Positions 14,950-24,094 of a stretch of 38,082 nucleotides of DNA are shown piece after piece. This stretch comes from Acidobacteriota bacterium. Its GTDB lineage: Bacteria; Acidobacteriota; Terriglobia; Acidiferrales; UBA7541. Location of the stretch: assembly GCA_016201215.1 (NCBI GenBank), contig JACQDH010000069.1, positions 1 to 38,082 of the forward strand, given 5' to 3'. Each line of letters starts with the position of its first letter. The stretch's first letter is position 1. Below the pieces are notes generated by a model, which saw nothing but the letters and a program-made list of their open reading frames with translations, had not been told where the DNA came from and searched no databases. Position numbers and translations under genes: made by a program.

Positions 14950-16433
14950 TAGATAGCCCCCTTTCCTTTGAGTTCATCCACCTTCGATGGGCTCAGGCCA
15001 ATCCACCGCCGGTAGATCTCGTAATTATCTTTGCCCAGCCTTCTCCCCAGCCACTTGACCCGGTGCGGCGCCCTAACCTGGAAGGCGTTGTTGGACGTCG
15101 CGTAGAGCACCGTCCCGTAATCGGTCTCGCAGGGGTACACCCAGGGCCGGTACTTGAAGTGAGGAAACTAACAGGTCTCGTCAATGAACAGGATCGGGCC
15201 GGCCGCAATCTCGTAGTCCATGAGCTTCTCTTCCGCCTCGACCCTGTTGATCTCCCGGAGCCACCGGGTGGTCACGGAGTAGGTCTTGATCAACGCGTGC
15301 AGAGCGTTCCGGGCCCCCACTTCCTTGAGGAAGGGATCTTCATGAATCAGCCGGCCGAACTGGGGGAAGTCCCGCTCGATGCACATGCCGATGCGGTACC
15401 AGAGCCGGTCGCTCTGGCCGCCGATCATCATGTAGCCGTCCCGGCAGGGGTTCCACTCATACTGGTTGAGGTTCGGGTCCCAACCACCGGTTCTCGCCTT
15501 GATGCTGGCGTTGAACCCGTACCAGGAGATGTCAAAGTCGAGGATGTCCATCAAGGCCTCCGCGCTGCTGACCTCGATGAGCTGCCCCTCTCCACTGAAC
15601 TCGTCCCTCCAGTAGAGGGCCGCCAGGATGTTGACCGCCGCCTGCTCACCGGCAATATAGTCGGCCACCCAGCTCCCAGCCCGGGTCGGATCACCCCCCT
15701 TGCCCCGGGGCAACTGGTCCTGGGGGAAGCCGGTGTTGTGGGCGTAGGAATTGGTGGCCTGGGCGAAGGGATCCAGCTCCCACTGACCGAACTTCGATAC
15801 CCGGTCCTTCATGGGGCCCCACGTCCCCCGGAGAGCCACCGAGCAGTAGACCAGCCGCGGGTTGATCTGCGAAAGTTGCCTGTACCCTACGCCCCGCTCG
15901 TCCATGTAGCCGGGGAGCATCCCGTCAAGGACCACGTCGGCGTGAACGGCGAGCTTCTTGAAAAGCTCCTGGCCCTCCTCGGTCTCCACGTCGAGCGTGA
16001 TGGAGTGCTGGTTTCTCATCTCGTTGATGAACCCGAGGCCGCACTTCTCGCCGGTCTCCTTGTCGGCCAGCATGTACTCCTCTCGCCCGAAGGGGGTCAG
16101 CTGCCTCAGCGGGTCGCCCGTGGGCGGCTCGATGGCGATCACCTCGGCCCCGGCCTGGCCCAGGAGAGAGGCGGCGAACTTGTGCCCCAGCCTCCAGAGC
16201 CCGATGTCGAGAACCTTGAATCCCTGAAGGGACTCCGCTTTTCGAAAGCTGTACTCGAGCCGCATGTTGTCTTCCAGCCACTGTCCGAACTCCTCCGCCT
16301 TCCGCTTGCCGTAAACCTTTTTCACTTCTTCGGGCGAAGGCGGCGGCGACACCGGCCAGGGCCTTATCTCGGGCGTAATGAGTTTCAAGGTATCCTGCCG
16401 ACTGTTTATCTCGACGTCCCTTTTTTCTGGCAT
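14949..16433 (-). pseudogene. class III CoA-transferase subunit interrupted by in-frame TAG
   Basis: The frame 16433-15171 encodes 421 residues ending FIDETC, then TAG (15168-15170), then continues in the same frame to TAA at 14949-14951. The whole would be 494 residues. The part after TAG aligns well with the partner subunit: HFKYRPWV with HYRQRGTV, and APHRVKWLGRRLGKDN with [16 protein letters not shown]. The TAG replaces about one residue, where the partner has Glu. Family motifs are [19 protein letters not shown] and candidate catalytic Asp258 in [11 protein letters not shown]. The final TAA overlaps the next ATG. Either a nonsense mutation, a base-calling error or stop readthrough explains this; truncation would remove about 73 C-terminal residues. 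GGAGGT precedes the ATG. Confidence 0.75.
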
Positions 16434-16632
16434 CTCTTTAGACCTCCATGAAACCTCAACGTTTCCAACCGAGCCCCAAGAATGCGGAAACTCAACTCCG
16501 ACCCGAAAGTTCCCACGAGGAGCATGAACTCACTCGGGGAAAGTGACCTTCCCTAAATGATCCGTTGTCCTGTCTCATTCTTTTCCTCTGGCGGGCCCGA
16601 CCTGGGGACGTTCTGAGGTCGAGTACGCCCCG

Positions 16633-16661
16633 CGTATATGCCTGCTTCCTAGATTTGTCAA
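16633..16661 (-). promoter_or_regulatory. sigma70-type promoter of the CoA-transferase operon
   Basis: TTGACA (16656-16661) and TATACG (16633-16638) on the minus strand are 17 bases apart. The start site would be near 16626, giving a leader of about 190 bases. It shares CTTGACAAAT, the spacing and CAGG-ATATA with the ligase promoter at 9650-9678. Confidence 0.6.
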
Positions 16662-16723
16662 GAGTATTTTTGGGGGTCTAGGTCTGAGGGCCCCGGGCCA
16701 CAGCAAACGGCCTCAGGAGCGGT

Positions 16724-19700
16724 CTACCAAGTGAGTCTCAGCGCGAATTGCATTTTTCGTGTACTCCCGGCGTTGTTGAATTGCCCGAAGCTGGGGCTGG
16801 ACACCGTGCGCCAGGCATCACCCGTGGCGGTCAGGAAGGGGACGTTAAAAATGTTGTAGAGTTCCGCCCGGAACTGGAGGTCCCAGGGCCCGGACCCCAG
16901 CGGGCCTTTCTCGAACAGTTGTGTGTCCTTAAAAAACGCCCAGTCGAAATTCGCCAGGCTGTTCATTCGGATAGTGTTGCGACCGCAGGTGCCGTTGTTT
17001 CCCAGCAGCGGCTGGCTAAAGCCGAAGTTGCCGGCTGGGTCTCCCAGTTTGAAGCGAGCGCCGGCAGGATCACAGTTGGCGCGGGTGTTGTCCAGTCCGG
17101 CGCGAATGGAGTTCCCGTCCAAGTTGACATCCGAAATCCCCAGCCGTGCCCCAGCCAGCAGGGTTGCAGGCAAGCCGGTCTGCCACGTATTTACAGACTC
17201 GAAGCTCCAGCCATCCAGCAGCTTTCCGGCAACTCCCTTGAGGCTGTGGAAAAAGGGGACCCGCCAAATGGTCGTCACCACAATTCGATGGCGAATGTCG
17301 TAATTCGAGACGGCGCGCTCGCCGCGAGGATTGGAGCCATCTTGTGGATAGCTGTTGTCGTTGGCTTGGATGGTGGGGCTGAAGTCGGAGGCGTCGTCGA
17401 TCGATTTCGACCAGGTATAGGAAGCTTGGAACAACAGGCCGTGGGACAAATTCTTCCTTAACTCGGCCTGCAGTGAATGATAGATCGAACTCCCCCCGTC
17501 ATCATGAAAATTAACCTGGTCAAACCGCGGGTCCAGGCGGTTGTTCCCTGGACCGTTTTCTCTAGCAAGGGCGGCCCGAAACTGCGTCAACCGGGCGGCC
17601 TCATCGGCCAAACTGATCGCTGGGCTTGGACCGCACACTACGGGGTTGATCGGCACCAGCCGGGTCAGGTGGCTGGCCTTTGTCCCTACGTAGCTCAAGT
17701 CGAATACGTAGCTCTTAAACAATCGATACTGGATCCCCAGACTGAAGGCCTGAACGTAGGGATTCGGCAAGCGCGGGTCAACGCTGGTGATGGCGCCAAA
17801 ATTGGTGAGGTTCCCAAAGCTGCCTACCTGGCTGTTGGCCTGGGCCAAAATGGGAGCCGAGCCGTTCACGAGGTTGTCGAAGCTGTTGGCACCGGATAGC
17901 TGCGCGCCCGACAGGCTGAAGAGGTAATTGAAGGCGGGCGCCGACCGCGACGCGGCCAAGGGCGCGAAGGTAAACGAGTCCCAATAGATGCCGTAGCCGC
18001 CACGCAACACGAAGTTGCCGCCTCTCGGATTCCAGGCGAAGCCCACACGCGGTGCGGGATGTAAGAGGCTGCCCTCGACAGCAGTTTCTCCCACGCGGAA
18101 AGAGCCCAGCGGGCCGGAACCCGCCGCCCCGATGGTGCCTGGCGTCCTCGGGTCGAGAATGGAACTGCGGCCTTGCGCCTCACCCAGTGCTCCCTGAATA
18201 TCCCAGCGCAGGCCCAGATTGAGGGTGAGCGTCGGAGTCAGCTTCCAATCATCCTGGAAGAAAAACCCGTACACTCCGGTCCGAAACGCCCGCTGGGTGT
18301 TGCCGAAGAGCTGGTTCCAACTACTCGGCTGACCCGCCAGGAAATTGTCCAGCGAGCCGGGCTGACCGGTCGGGACAACTTTCAGAGTGAATGAAAAAAC
18401 GCCTCTGCTATTGAGCGCGCTCAGCGAGTTGTCCTGGATCTTGCGAATGTCCGCCCCCATCTTCAGTGCGTGCGATCCCCTGACGTGGCTCAGGAGATCA
18501 TTAACCTGGTACACGTTGAAGATGCGGTTCGTGGGGGTGGACTCCAGGGCGCCGAAATTCACCAGGCCGGAAATCTGAAATCTCGGCGTGGACAGGCCAT
18601 TCTGGGGCAGCAGCAAGGCGCTGCCGCGGCCATAAGCCAGGCGCAATTCATTGACCGTCCGCGAGCTCACTACATAACTGTCCGTGATGTTGACGTTGCG
18701 AAGGGCGAAGAAATCGTCGCCATCGAAACCGGGGAGCTGGTTGAGCGAGGGGAATCGCGCCACGAAAGAAGCCGTGCTGTGGAGATAGCGCGCTGAGATC
18801 GTGTGCGCGTCGCTGAAGCGATGGTCCGCCTTCCCAATGAACTGATAGTTGTTGACCGGAGAAGGAATCTGAGCCGTGAGGGTACCGATATCCGGATCGT
18901 TGGTCGGGGTCGTAGGGATGGGGAGGAAACGATTCAGCAAATCCACGATGATGGGATCGCCGGTCAGGGCGGCGCGGGCCCGCGCGCTCGCCGAAGGGAG
19001 CTTGACGATGTTGGTGAAACTGGCGCCGCGCGTCCTGCGTCCCTCATACCCCCCGAAAAGAAAAGTGCGGTTCTTGACGACAGGCCCGCCCATGGTGAAT
19101 CCATAGATGTTCTGGGCGATCTTGGACGGCTTTCCGGTGCGGTCCAAATAATCGCGCGCGTTGAAAAAGTCGTTCTGCACGAAGTCATAGGCGGTCCCGT
19201 GCCATTCGTTCGTGCCGCTCTTGGTGACCATCAGGATTTGTGCATTGGACTTCACACCGTATTCCGCCGGAAAGTTGCTGGTGAGGAGTTTGAATTCCTG
19301 CAGCATATCCGGCGTGATCGCCTGCATCCCCGGGACAAAGCCTCCCAGCTCCCAGTCGTTGGCGTCGGTGTAGTCCAGTTGTATGGAACTGGCGCGGGCG
19401 CGCCCCCCATTGACGGCGATTAATCCCGACTGCACGCCGATGGTGATCACATACCCCGGCAGTCCGCCTCCAAAGGTCGATCCCCCTCGCGGGTTATTGG
19501 TGGGCTGGACCCCGGGAGCCAGGCTGACCACAGAGATCATGTTTCGTGCCAGGTTTGGCAGGCTGCCCAGTTCCAGGGCAGTCAGGGTCACGCTCCGCTG
19601 CGAATCAGCCACATTCAGTTGGACCGGCGCCATTCCCACCACTTCCACAATTGCCGACTGTTGGCGAACAGCTAGGTTCAGATTCACCGTCAGCGTCTGG

Positions 19701-20011
19701 CTGGTGACCACCTGGAAATCGACAGTTCTTTTCGCGAACCCGGAAGCTTCCGCGCTGATCTGATAGTTGCCCGGAGGGACGGCGAAGAAGACATAGAGGC
19801 CATCGGGACCAGTGGTGAACGTACGCGTGGCGTTGGTGTCCATGTTCCGCAAGACGACCGCAGCGCCGGCAAGGACCGCCTTGCTGGCATCCATGACCAT
19901 CCCTTCCACGCGGCCAACGGTGTATTGCGCCCCTGCATCGCTCGGCGCGGCCAGCCAGGCACACCCGACGATCAGCCCGATCGCAAAGCCTAGTCTCCAG
20001 GACAACGGCAT
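16724..20011 (-). CDS. Oar-like TonB-dependent outer-membrane receptor
   Basis: The ATG at 20009-20011 has AGAGGAG five bases upstream and begins a clear signal peptide (SWRLGFAIGLIVGCAWLAA, then a GAQ cleavage region). The longer frame upstream is an artefact. The 1095-residue protein has a carboxypeptidase-regulatory-like beta domain at about 33-115 (VEGMVMDASKAVLAGAAVVL, YVFFAVPPGNYQISAEASGF). A plug-like region follows (LPNLARNMISVVSLAPGV, MLQEFKLLTSNFPAEYG), then a long beta-barrel with repeated strands (YGFFFQDDWKLTPTLTLNLGLRWD). It ends in the aromatic FALRLTW expected for BAM insertion. Such receptors are abundant in Acidobacteriota and import large substrates, often glycans or peptides; the ligand is unknown. 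Confidence 0.9.
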   Translation of the reverse strand: MPLSWRLGFAIGLIVGCAWLAAPSDAGAQYTVGRVEGMVMDASKAVLAGAAVVLRNMDTNATRTFTTGPDGLYVFFAVPPGNYQISAEASGFAKRTVDFQVVTSQTLTVNLNLAVRQQSAIVEVVGMAPVQLNVADSQRSVTLTALELGSLPNLARNMISVVSLAPGVQPTNNPRGGSTFGGGLPGYVITIGVQSGLIAVNGGRARASSIQLDYTDANDWELGGFVPGMQAITPDMLQEFKLLTSNFPAEYGVKSNAQILMVTKSGTNEWHGTAYDFVQNDFFNARDYLDRTGKPSKIAQNIYGFTMGGPVVKNRTFLFGGYEGRRTRGASFTNIVKLPSASARARAALTGDPIIVDLLNRFLPIPTTPTNDPDIGTLTAQIPSPVNNYQFIGKADHRFSDAHTISARYLHSTASFVARFPSLNQLPGFDGDDFFALRNVNITDSYVVSSRTVNELRLAYGRGSALLLPQNGLSTPRFQISGLVNFGALESTPTNRIFNVYQVNDLLSHVRGSHALKMGADIRKIQDNSLSALNSRGVFSFTLKVVPTGQPGSLDNFLAGQPSSWNQLFGNTQRAFRTGVYGFFFQDDWKLTPTLTLNLGLRWDIQGALGEAQGRSSILDPRTPGTIGAAGSGPLGSFRVGETAVEGSLLHPAPRVGFAWNPRGGNFVLRGGYGIYWDSFTFAPLAASRSAPAFNYLFSLSGAQLSGANSFDNLVNGSAPILAQANSQVGSFGNLTNFGAITSVDPRLPNPYVQAFSLGIQYRLFKSYVFDLSYVGTKASHLTRLVPINPVVCGPSPAISLADEAARLTQFRAALARENGPGNNRLDPRFDQVNFHDDGGSSIYHSLQAELRKNLSHGLLFQASYTWSKSIDDASDFSPTIQANDNSYPQDGSNPRGERAVSNYDIRHRIVVTTIWRVPFFHSLKGVAGKLLDGWSFESVNTWQTGLPATLLAGARLGISDVNLDGNSIRAGLDNTRANCDPAGARFKLGDPAGNFGFSQPLLGNNGTCGRNTIRMNSLANFDWAFFKDTQLFEKGPLGSGPWDLQFRAELYNIFNVPFLTATGDAWRTVSSPSFGQFNNAGSTRKMQFALRLTW

Positions 20012-20514
20012 GATTCTCCTCTTCCTTCCGGGATTTGCTTGGGGTCGGTTCTTGCCTGTTTGGCAATGGACGGAGGGAATGTTGGCGTGTGCCCTGCGAA
20101 GCTCGCAGACTGAACCACTTCGCGCTTTGTTCGCCGCTGTCATGGTAAGAATGCTCGCGCTGGTTCGAACGCGGAAGACCTGTCGTGCGGTCCGCCAGCG
20201 ACCCCAACGGCGAAATCCCCATCTGAACTCCAAGCCGTTGGCTGGAAGTCCAGATGCCACCCGCCTCAAAGCGAATCCGCCCGGGCCCGACTTCCTTCTC
20301 GGTTACGTCAGCCGAACTTTCCCAGGCCACATCCTACAACAAGATAGGCCTGTCGCGCAGGAGCTCCTGGTCCTGTTCTGTCAGCCCCGAGACAACCCGC
20401 TCTACCTGTGGCTCGTGCGCCCCGATTCTCAGGGTATTCATATTTATTATCTGTTGTCCGCTCTTGACGCGCCATGACGGGCAGAAAAGAGGCACCAGAT
20501 TTTCTTAGTTGTGG

Positions 20515-20543
20515 ATGATTTACAAGGCGCGCCTTGGTGTCAA
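20515..20543 (-). promoter_or_regulatory. candidate receptor promoter with palindromic operator in its spacer
   Basis: TTGACA (20538-20543) and AATCAT (20515-20520) are 17 bases apart on the minus strand. The spacer contains the perfect 14-base palindrome CAAGGCGCGCCTTG (20523-20536). A repressor bound there would block RNA polymerase. Assignment to the receptor is uncertain because of the long distance. Confidence 0.35.
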
Positions 20544-20700
20544 CACCTTGTTCCAGACCTACTTCTGCCTCAAGCCTTGATCTTGAGCGGCCGGCTCACC
20601 CCAAACCAGCGCTGCATTCCGAAGCGAGGAACGAAGGCGGGTAGCCACCCGCCCGGCGGGCCTGGGCGCGCCTGGCCCAGGATTCTGCGCAAAAGTAGAA

Positions 20701-20729
20701 TTGACATCTGAAATCCCGGTTGATAGGGT
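20701..20729 (+). promoter_or_regulatory. candidate promoter of citrate synthase
   Basis: TTGACA (20701-20706) and TAGGGT (20724-20729) are 17 bases apart; the -10 box is poor (3/6). The leader to the ATG at 20780 would be about 45 bases. Confidence 0.4.
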
Positions 20730-20779
20730 TCGGCGCACCACCCGGGGCCGTCGGGGGCGAGTCGAGGGAGGCCCAAAGC

Positions 20780-22195
20780 ATGAATCCTATAAAGCCAGCG
20801 CCGCTTGCTGCGCACCAAGAGGCCAGAGCGATGAGCCGCGAGACGCTCACCATCATCGACAACCGCACGGGCAAGAGCTACGAGATTCCCATCACCCACG
20901 ACACCGTCCGCGCCCTGGACCTGCGCCAGATCAAGGTGCAGGAGGGTGATTTCGGCCTGATGAGCTACGACCCGGCGTTCACCAACACGGCGCTGTGCCA
21001 TAGCCGGGTCACCTTCATTGACGGCGACGCGGGCATCCTGCGCTACCGGGGCTACCCGATCGAGGTGCTGGCCGAGCGCAGCACCTATCTGGAGACCGCC
21101 TACCTGATCCTGCGGGGGGAGCTGCCCACCCGGGCGCAACTGGAGGAGTGGACCTACCACATCAGCCATCACACCTTCATCCACGAGAGCATCAAGAAGT
21201 TTCTGGACGGTTTCCACTACGACGCGCATCCCATGGGCATGATGATCTCCACGATGGCGGCGCTGTCCACCTTCTATCCGGACGCCAAGGACATTTTCAA
21301 CGCCGCCTCACGGCTCAAGCAGACCTGGCGGCTGATCGGGAAGATGCCCACGCTGGCGGCCTTTGCCTACCGGCACAGCCTGGGGATGCCCTACGCCTAT
21401 CCGGACAACGAGCTGAGCTATGCGGGCAACTTTCTGAACATGCTGTTCAAGACCACCGAGCTGCAGTACCGGCCGAACCCCACGCTGGAGCGGGCGCTGG
21501 ACATTCTGTTCATTCTGCACGCCGACCACGAACAGAACTGCTCGGCCAACGCCATGCGCAACGTGGGCAGTTCGCACGTGGACCCCTACTCGGCCACCGC
21601 GGCGGCCACCGCGGCGCTCTACGGGCCGCTGCACGGCGGGGCCAACGAGGCGGTGCTGCGCATGCTGCTGGAGATCGGTGCGGTGGCGCGGGTGCCCGAA
21701 TACATCCAGCGGGTGAAGGCCGGGGAGAAGAGGCTGATGGGCTTCGGGCACCGCATCTACAAGAACTATGACCCGCGGGCCACCATCATCAAGCGCATCG
21801 CCCACGAGGTGTTTGAGGTCATGGGGCGCAACCCGCTGCTGGAGATCGCCCTGGAGTGCGAGCGCATTGCGCTGGAGGACGACTATTTCGTCAAGCGCAA
21901 GCTGTACCCCAACGTGGACTTTTACTCCGGGCTGATCTACCAGTCGATGGGTTTTCCGGTGTCCATGTTCCCGGTGCTGTTCGCCATCCCGCGCACGGCG
22001 GGGTGGATCGCGCAGTGGGAAGAGATGCTGCTGGACGGGGAACAGAAGATCGCCCGGCCGCGCCAGGTCTACCTGGGCCAGGACCAGCGCGCCTACGTGC
22101 CCATCGAGCAGCGCAGCTACTTCACTCTTGCCGCTTCGCCAATCCGCAGCTCGCGCCCGTCGACGAAGCATGCGCCGGGCACGCAGTTTGTGTAG
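20780..22195 (+). CDS. gltA: citrate synthase
   Basis: The 471-residue enzyme condenses acetyl-CoA and oxaloacetate to citrate, the entry step of the TCA cycle. The catalytic elements are all present: HADHEQNCSANAMRNVGSS (first active histidine region), GFGHRIYKNYDPRA (second histidine) and PNVDFYSGLIY (catalytic aspartate). GPLHGGAN, RPRQVYLG and IPRTAGWIAQW are also typical. I start at ATG 20780 with GGGAGG upstream; ATG 20831 (MSRETLTII) is the alternative and matches the usual family start better. After the usual end near YVPIEQRS there are about 22 extra residues rich in Ser, Pro and Arg. No neighbouring TCA genes are seen. Confidence 0.93.
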   Translation: MNPIKPAPLAAHQEARAMSRETLTIIDNRTGKSYEIPITHDTVRALDLRQIKVQEGDFGLMSYDPAFTNTALCHSRVTFIDGDAGILRYRGYPIEVLAERSTYLETAYLILRGELPTRAQLEEWTYHISHHTFIHESIKKFLDGFHYDAHPMGMMISTMAALSTFYPDAKDIFNAASRLKQTWRLIGKMPTLAAFAYRHSLGMPYAYPDNELSYAGNFLNMLFKTTELQYRPNPTLERALDILFILHADHEQNCSANAMRNVGSSHVDPYSATAAATAALYGPLHGGANEAVLRMLLEIGAVARVPEYIQRVKAGEKRLMGFGHRIYKNYDPRATIIKRIAHEVFEVMGRNPLLEIALECERIALEDDYFVKRKLYPNVDFYSGLIYQSMGFPVSMFPVLFAIPRTAGWIAQWEEMLLDGEQKIARPRQVYLGQDQRAYVPIEQRSYFTLAASPIRSSRPSTKHAPGTQFV

Positions 22196-22626
22196 ATGCC
22201 CCTGAAAAACCACCTCTATTCGGGTTCCAGTTTGATTAGTGCAGAGCAGTGCGGCTTCGACAGCCTCCGTGCGCTGGCGTTGGCTTTCTCTCGCAACATG
22301 CGTGCAGCCACCAGCGTCGCCGTGATGCCGCCAGGCCGGAGCGGGGCTCACGCCGCGCGGGAATATGCCAATGGCCCCGCGCCGAAGCCCGGGGCGAAGG
22401 AACCGCTGCGATTGCAGGCCGAGGCTTCTGGACGCGTGGTATATTCCCAGGGCCGGAATTCGTCAAAAAGAGAGGTACTCCAGCGGAGCGCGCAGCGGAT
22501 CCGCAAAGGCTCCGCCAATGTTCCCCGCGGCCCCGCTAGCCCCCGGCAAGAGGTCGCTGACGCGCGGCTAGCAGCAAGAGGCGCGGGGGCACGGAGTCGC
22601 ATCGAAGCGCAGGCCAGGAGGACATT
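22196..22626. other. gene-free stretch between citrate synthase and MFS transporter
   Basis: These 431 bases have no convincing coding frame. They end in the AGGAGG used by the transporter. I see no clear promoter, terminator or repeat. Confidence 0.45.
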
Positions 22627-24021
22627 TTGTCCCTACACCAGGGTTCGATCTCCGCGGGGGCACCTGCCATCGAGAAAGAGTCCTATCCGCCGCGCGCCTA
22701 CGCTTGGTACGTGGTCGGTGTACTCACCATCGCTTACATCTTTGCGTTTATTGACCGGCAGATTCTGAACTTACTGGTCGGGCCGATCCGACGCGATCTC
22801 CATATCAGTGACACGAAGATGAGCCTGCTGATGGGTTTCAGCTTCGCGGTTTTCTACTCGCTCTTCGGCATTCCTCTCGGCCGCCTCGCGGATTCCAGGA
22901 GCCGTCGCACGATCATTGCTGTGGGCATGGTGTTATGGAGCGTGCTGACCGCCGGGTGCGGTCTGGCCCAGAAGTTCTGGCATTTCCTGCTGCTGCGCAT
23001 GGGCGTGGGCGTCGGCGAGGCTGCCCTCTCGCCGTCGGCCTACTCGCTGATCGCCGACTACTTCCCCAAAGAGAAGCGAGCCACGGCGATTAGCGTGTAT
23101 TCCATGGCGTTCTATATCGGCTCAGGCGTTGCGTTCCTCTTGGGCGGGTTGGTCGTCGGATTCGCTTCCGCCAAGGCGAGCTGGAGCTTGCCGCTCGTGG
23201 GCGCCATCCGGCCGTGGCAGGTGATCTTTTTCATTGTGGGGCTACCCGGAGCCATCTTCGCTCTTTTCCTGTATACGGTGAGGGAACCAACGCGGAAGGG
23301 CGCTCGGATGACAAGGGCTGCGGACGGGCAGGCAAGAGTCGCTCAGGTGCCGATGCGTGACGTGTTTGCCTACATGCGCGAGAACCGCGCGACCTTCCTC
23401 TGCCACAATGTAGGCTTTGCCCTGCTGGCCTTTTCCGGCTACGGCAGCTCCGCTTGGATTCCAACTTTCCTTATCCGCAAGTATGGTTGGACGGGCTCAG
23501 AAGCCGGCGTGGCTTACGGCACCATCGTCTGCATCTTCGGGACGATTGGGATTGTCACCGGCGGTCGGATGGCCGACTGGCTGGCGCAACGGGGTTTTCG
23601 GGACGCCACGATGCGCGTCGGCCTGATCGGGTCGCTTGCGTGGCTTCCCACGGGTATGCTTTTTCCCTTGATGCCCACTGGAAACTGGGCCATCGCCCTG
23701 CTGGCTCCCACGGTCTTCCTGATGAGCCAGCCCGTGGGCGTGGCGGCGGCGGCCATCCAGGAAATGATGCCCAACGTCTTGCGCGGTCAGGCCTCGGCGC
23801 TCTACCTCTTCGTGATCAACCTCATCGGCCTGGGCCTTGGGCCGACGGCGGTGGCCATGATGACCGACTACGTTTTCCACGACGACAATGCCGTTAACCT
23901 TTCGCTGCTGGTCGTGGCCACCGTGGCACACATCGGGGCTGCGGTGCTGCTGTGGCTTGGTTTAAAGCCGTTTGTCCGCAGCCTCGACCACATGAAGGCC
24001 TGGTCGAAGATCAACGTCTAG
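22627..24021 (+). CDS. major facilitator superfamily transporter
   Basis: The start is TTG (22627-22629), supported by AGGAGG seven bases upstream. The 464-residue protein shows about twelve hydrophobic segments. The MFS signature between helices 2 and 3 is present as GRLADSRSRRTII, and its second-half copy as GGRMADWLAQRGF. FIDRQILNLLVGPI in the first helix and RMGVGVGEAALSPSAYSLIADYF are typical of the spinster / anion-cation symporter type of MFS proteins found near aromatic or organic acid pathways; this subfamily call is from memory. The substrate cannot be deduced. It lies alone on the plus strand, convergent with the 5'-nucleotidase-like gene. Confidence 0.85.
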   Translation: MSLHQGSISAGAPAIEKESYPPRAYAWYVVGVLTIAYIFAFIDRQILNLLVGPIRRDLHISDTKMSLLMGFSFAVFYSLFGIPLGRLADSRSRRTIIAVGMVLWSVLTAGCGLAQKFWHFLLLRMGVGVGEAALSPSAYSLIADYFPKEKRATAISVYSMAFYIGSGVAFLLGGLVVGFASAKASWSLPLVGAIRPWQVIFFIVGLPGAIFALFLYTVREPTRKGARMTRAADGQARVAQVPMRDVFAYMRENRATFLCHNVGFALLAFSGYGSSAWIPTFLIRKYGWTGSEAGVAYGTIVCIFGTIGIVTGGRMADWLAQRGFRDATMRVGLIGSLAWLPTGMLFPLMPTGNWAIALLAPTVFLMSQPVGVAAAAIQEMMPNVLRGQASALYLFVINLIGLGLGPTAVAMMTDYVFHDDNAVNLSLLVVATVAHIGAAVLLWLGLKPFVRSLDHMKAWSKINV

Positions 24022-24094
24022 AACAAAGGGCTTTAATCGAAAAGAGTGAAGTAGCAGATTCGGCGCTCGGCGGGGCGAGTGTGCGTCAGCCCGA

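Larger units (their letters stand above)
20012..20779. other. long divergent region between receptor and citrate synthase
   Basis: No convincing full gene is visible in 768 bases. It holds a candidate receptor promoter with a palindrome in its spacer (20515-20543), a possible 35-codon upstream frame (20334-20441, minus strand, no ribosome-binding site) and a candidate citrate synthase promoter (20701-20729). If the receptor promoter is right, the receptor mRNA would have a leader of about 500 bases. Confidence 0.45.

Noticed and set aside
15063-16451. 462-codon plus-strand frame opposite the first CoA-transferase subunit
   Set aside because: It mirrors a clear CoA-transferase on the minus strand and has no recognisable protein features. 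The same holds for the plus-strand frame at 14038-14952.
16681-16723. GC-rich hairpin after the receptor as a terminator
   Set aside because: CTGAG...CTCAG with a bulge is present, but no T-run follows on the minus strand.
19605-20330. 241-codon minus-strand frame overlapping the receptor start
   Set aside because: It overlaps the receptor signal peptide and N-terminal domain in another frame, and its composition is not protein-like.
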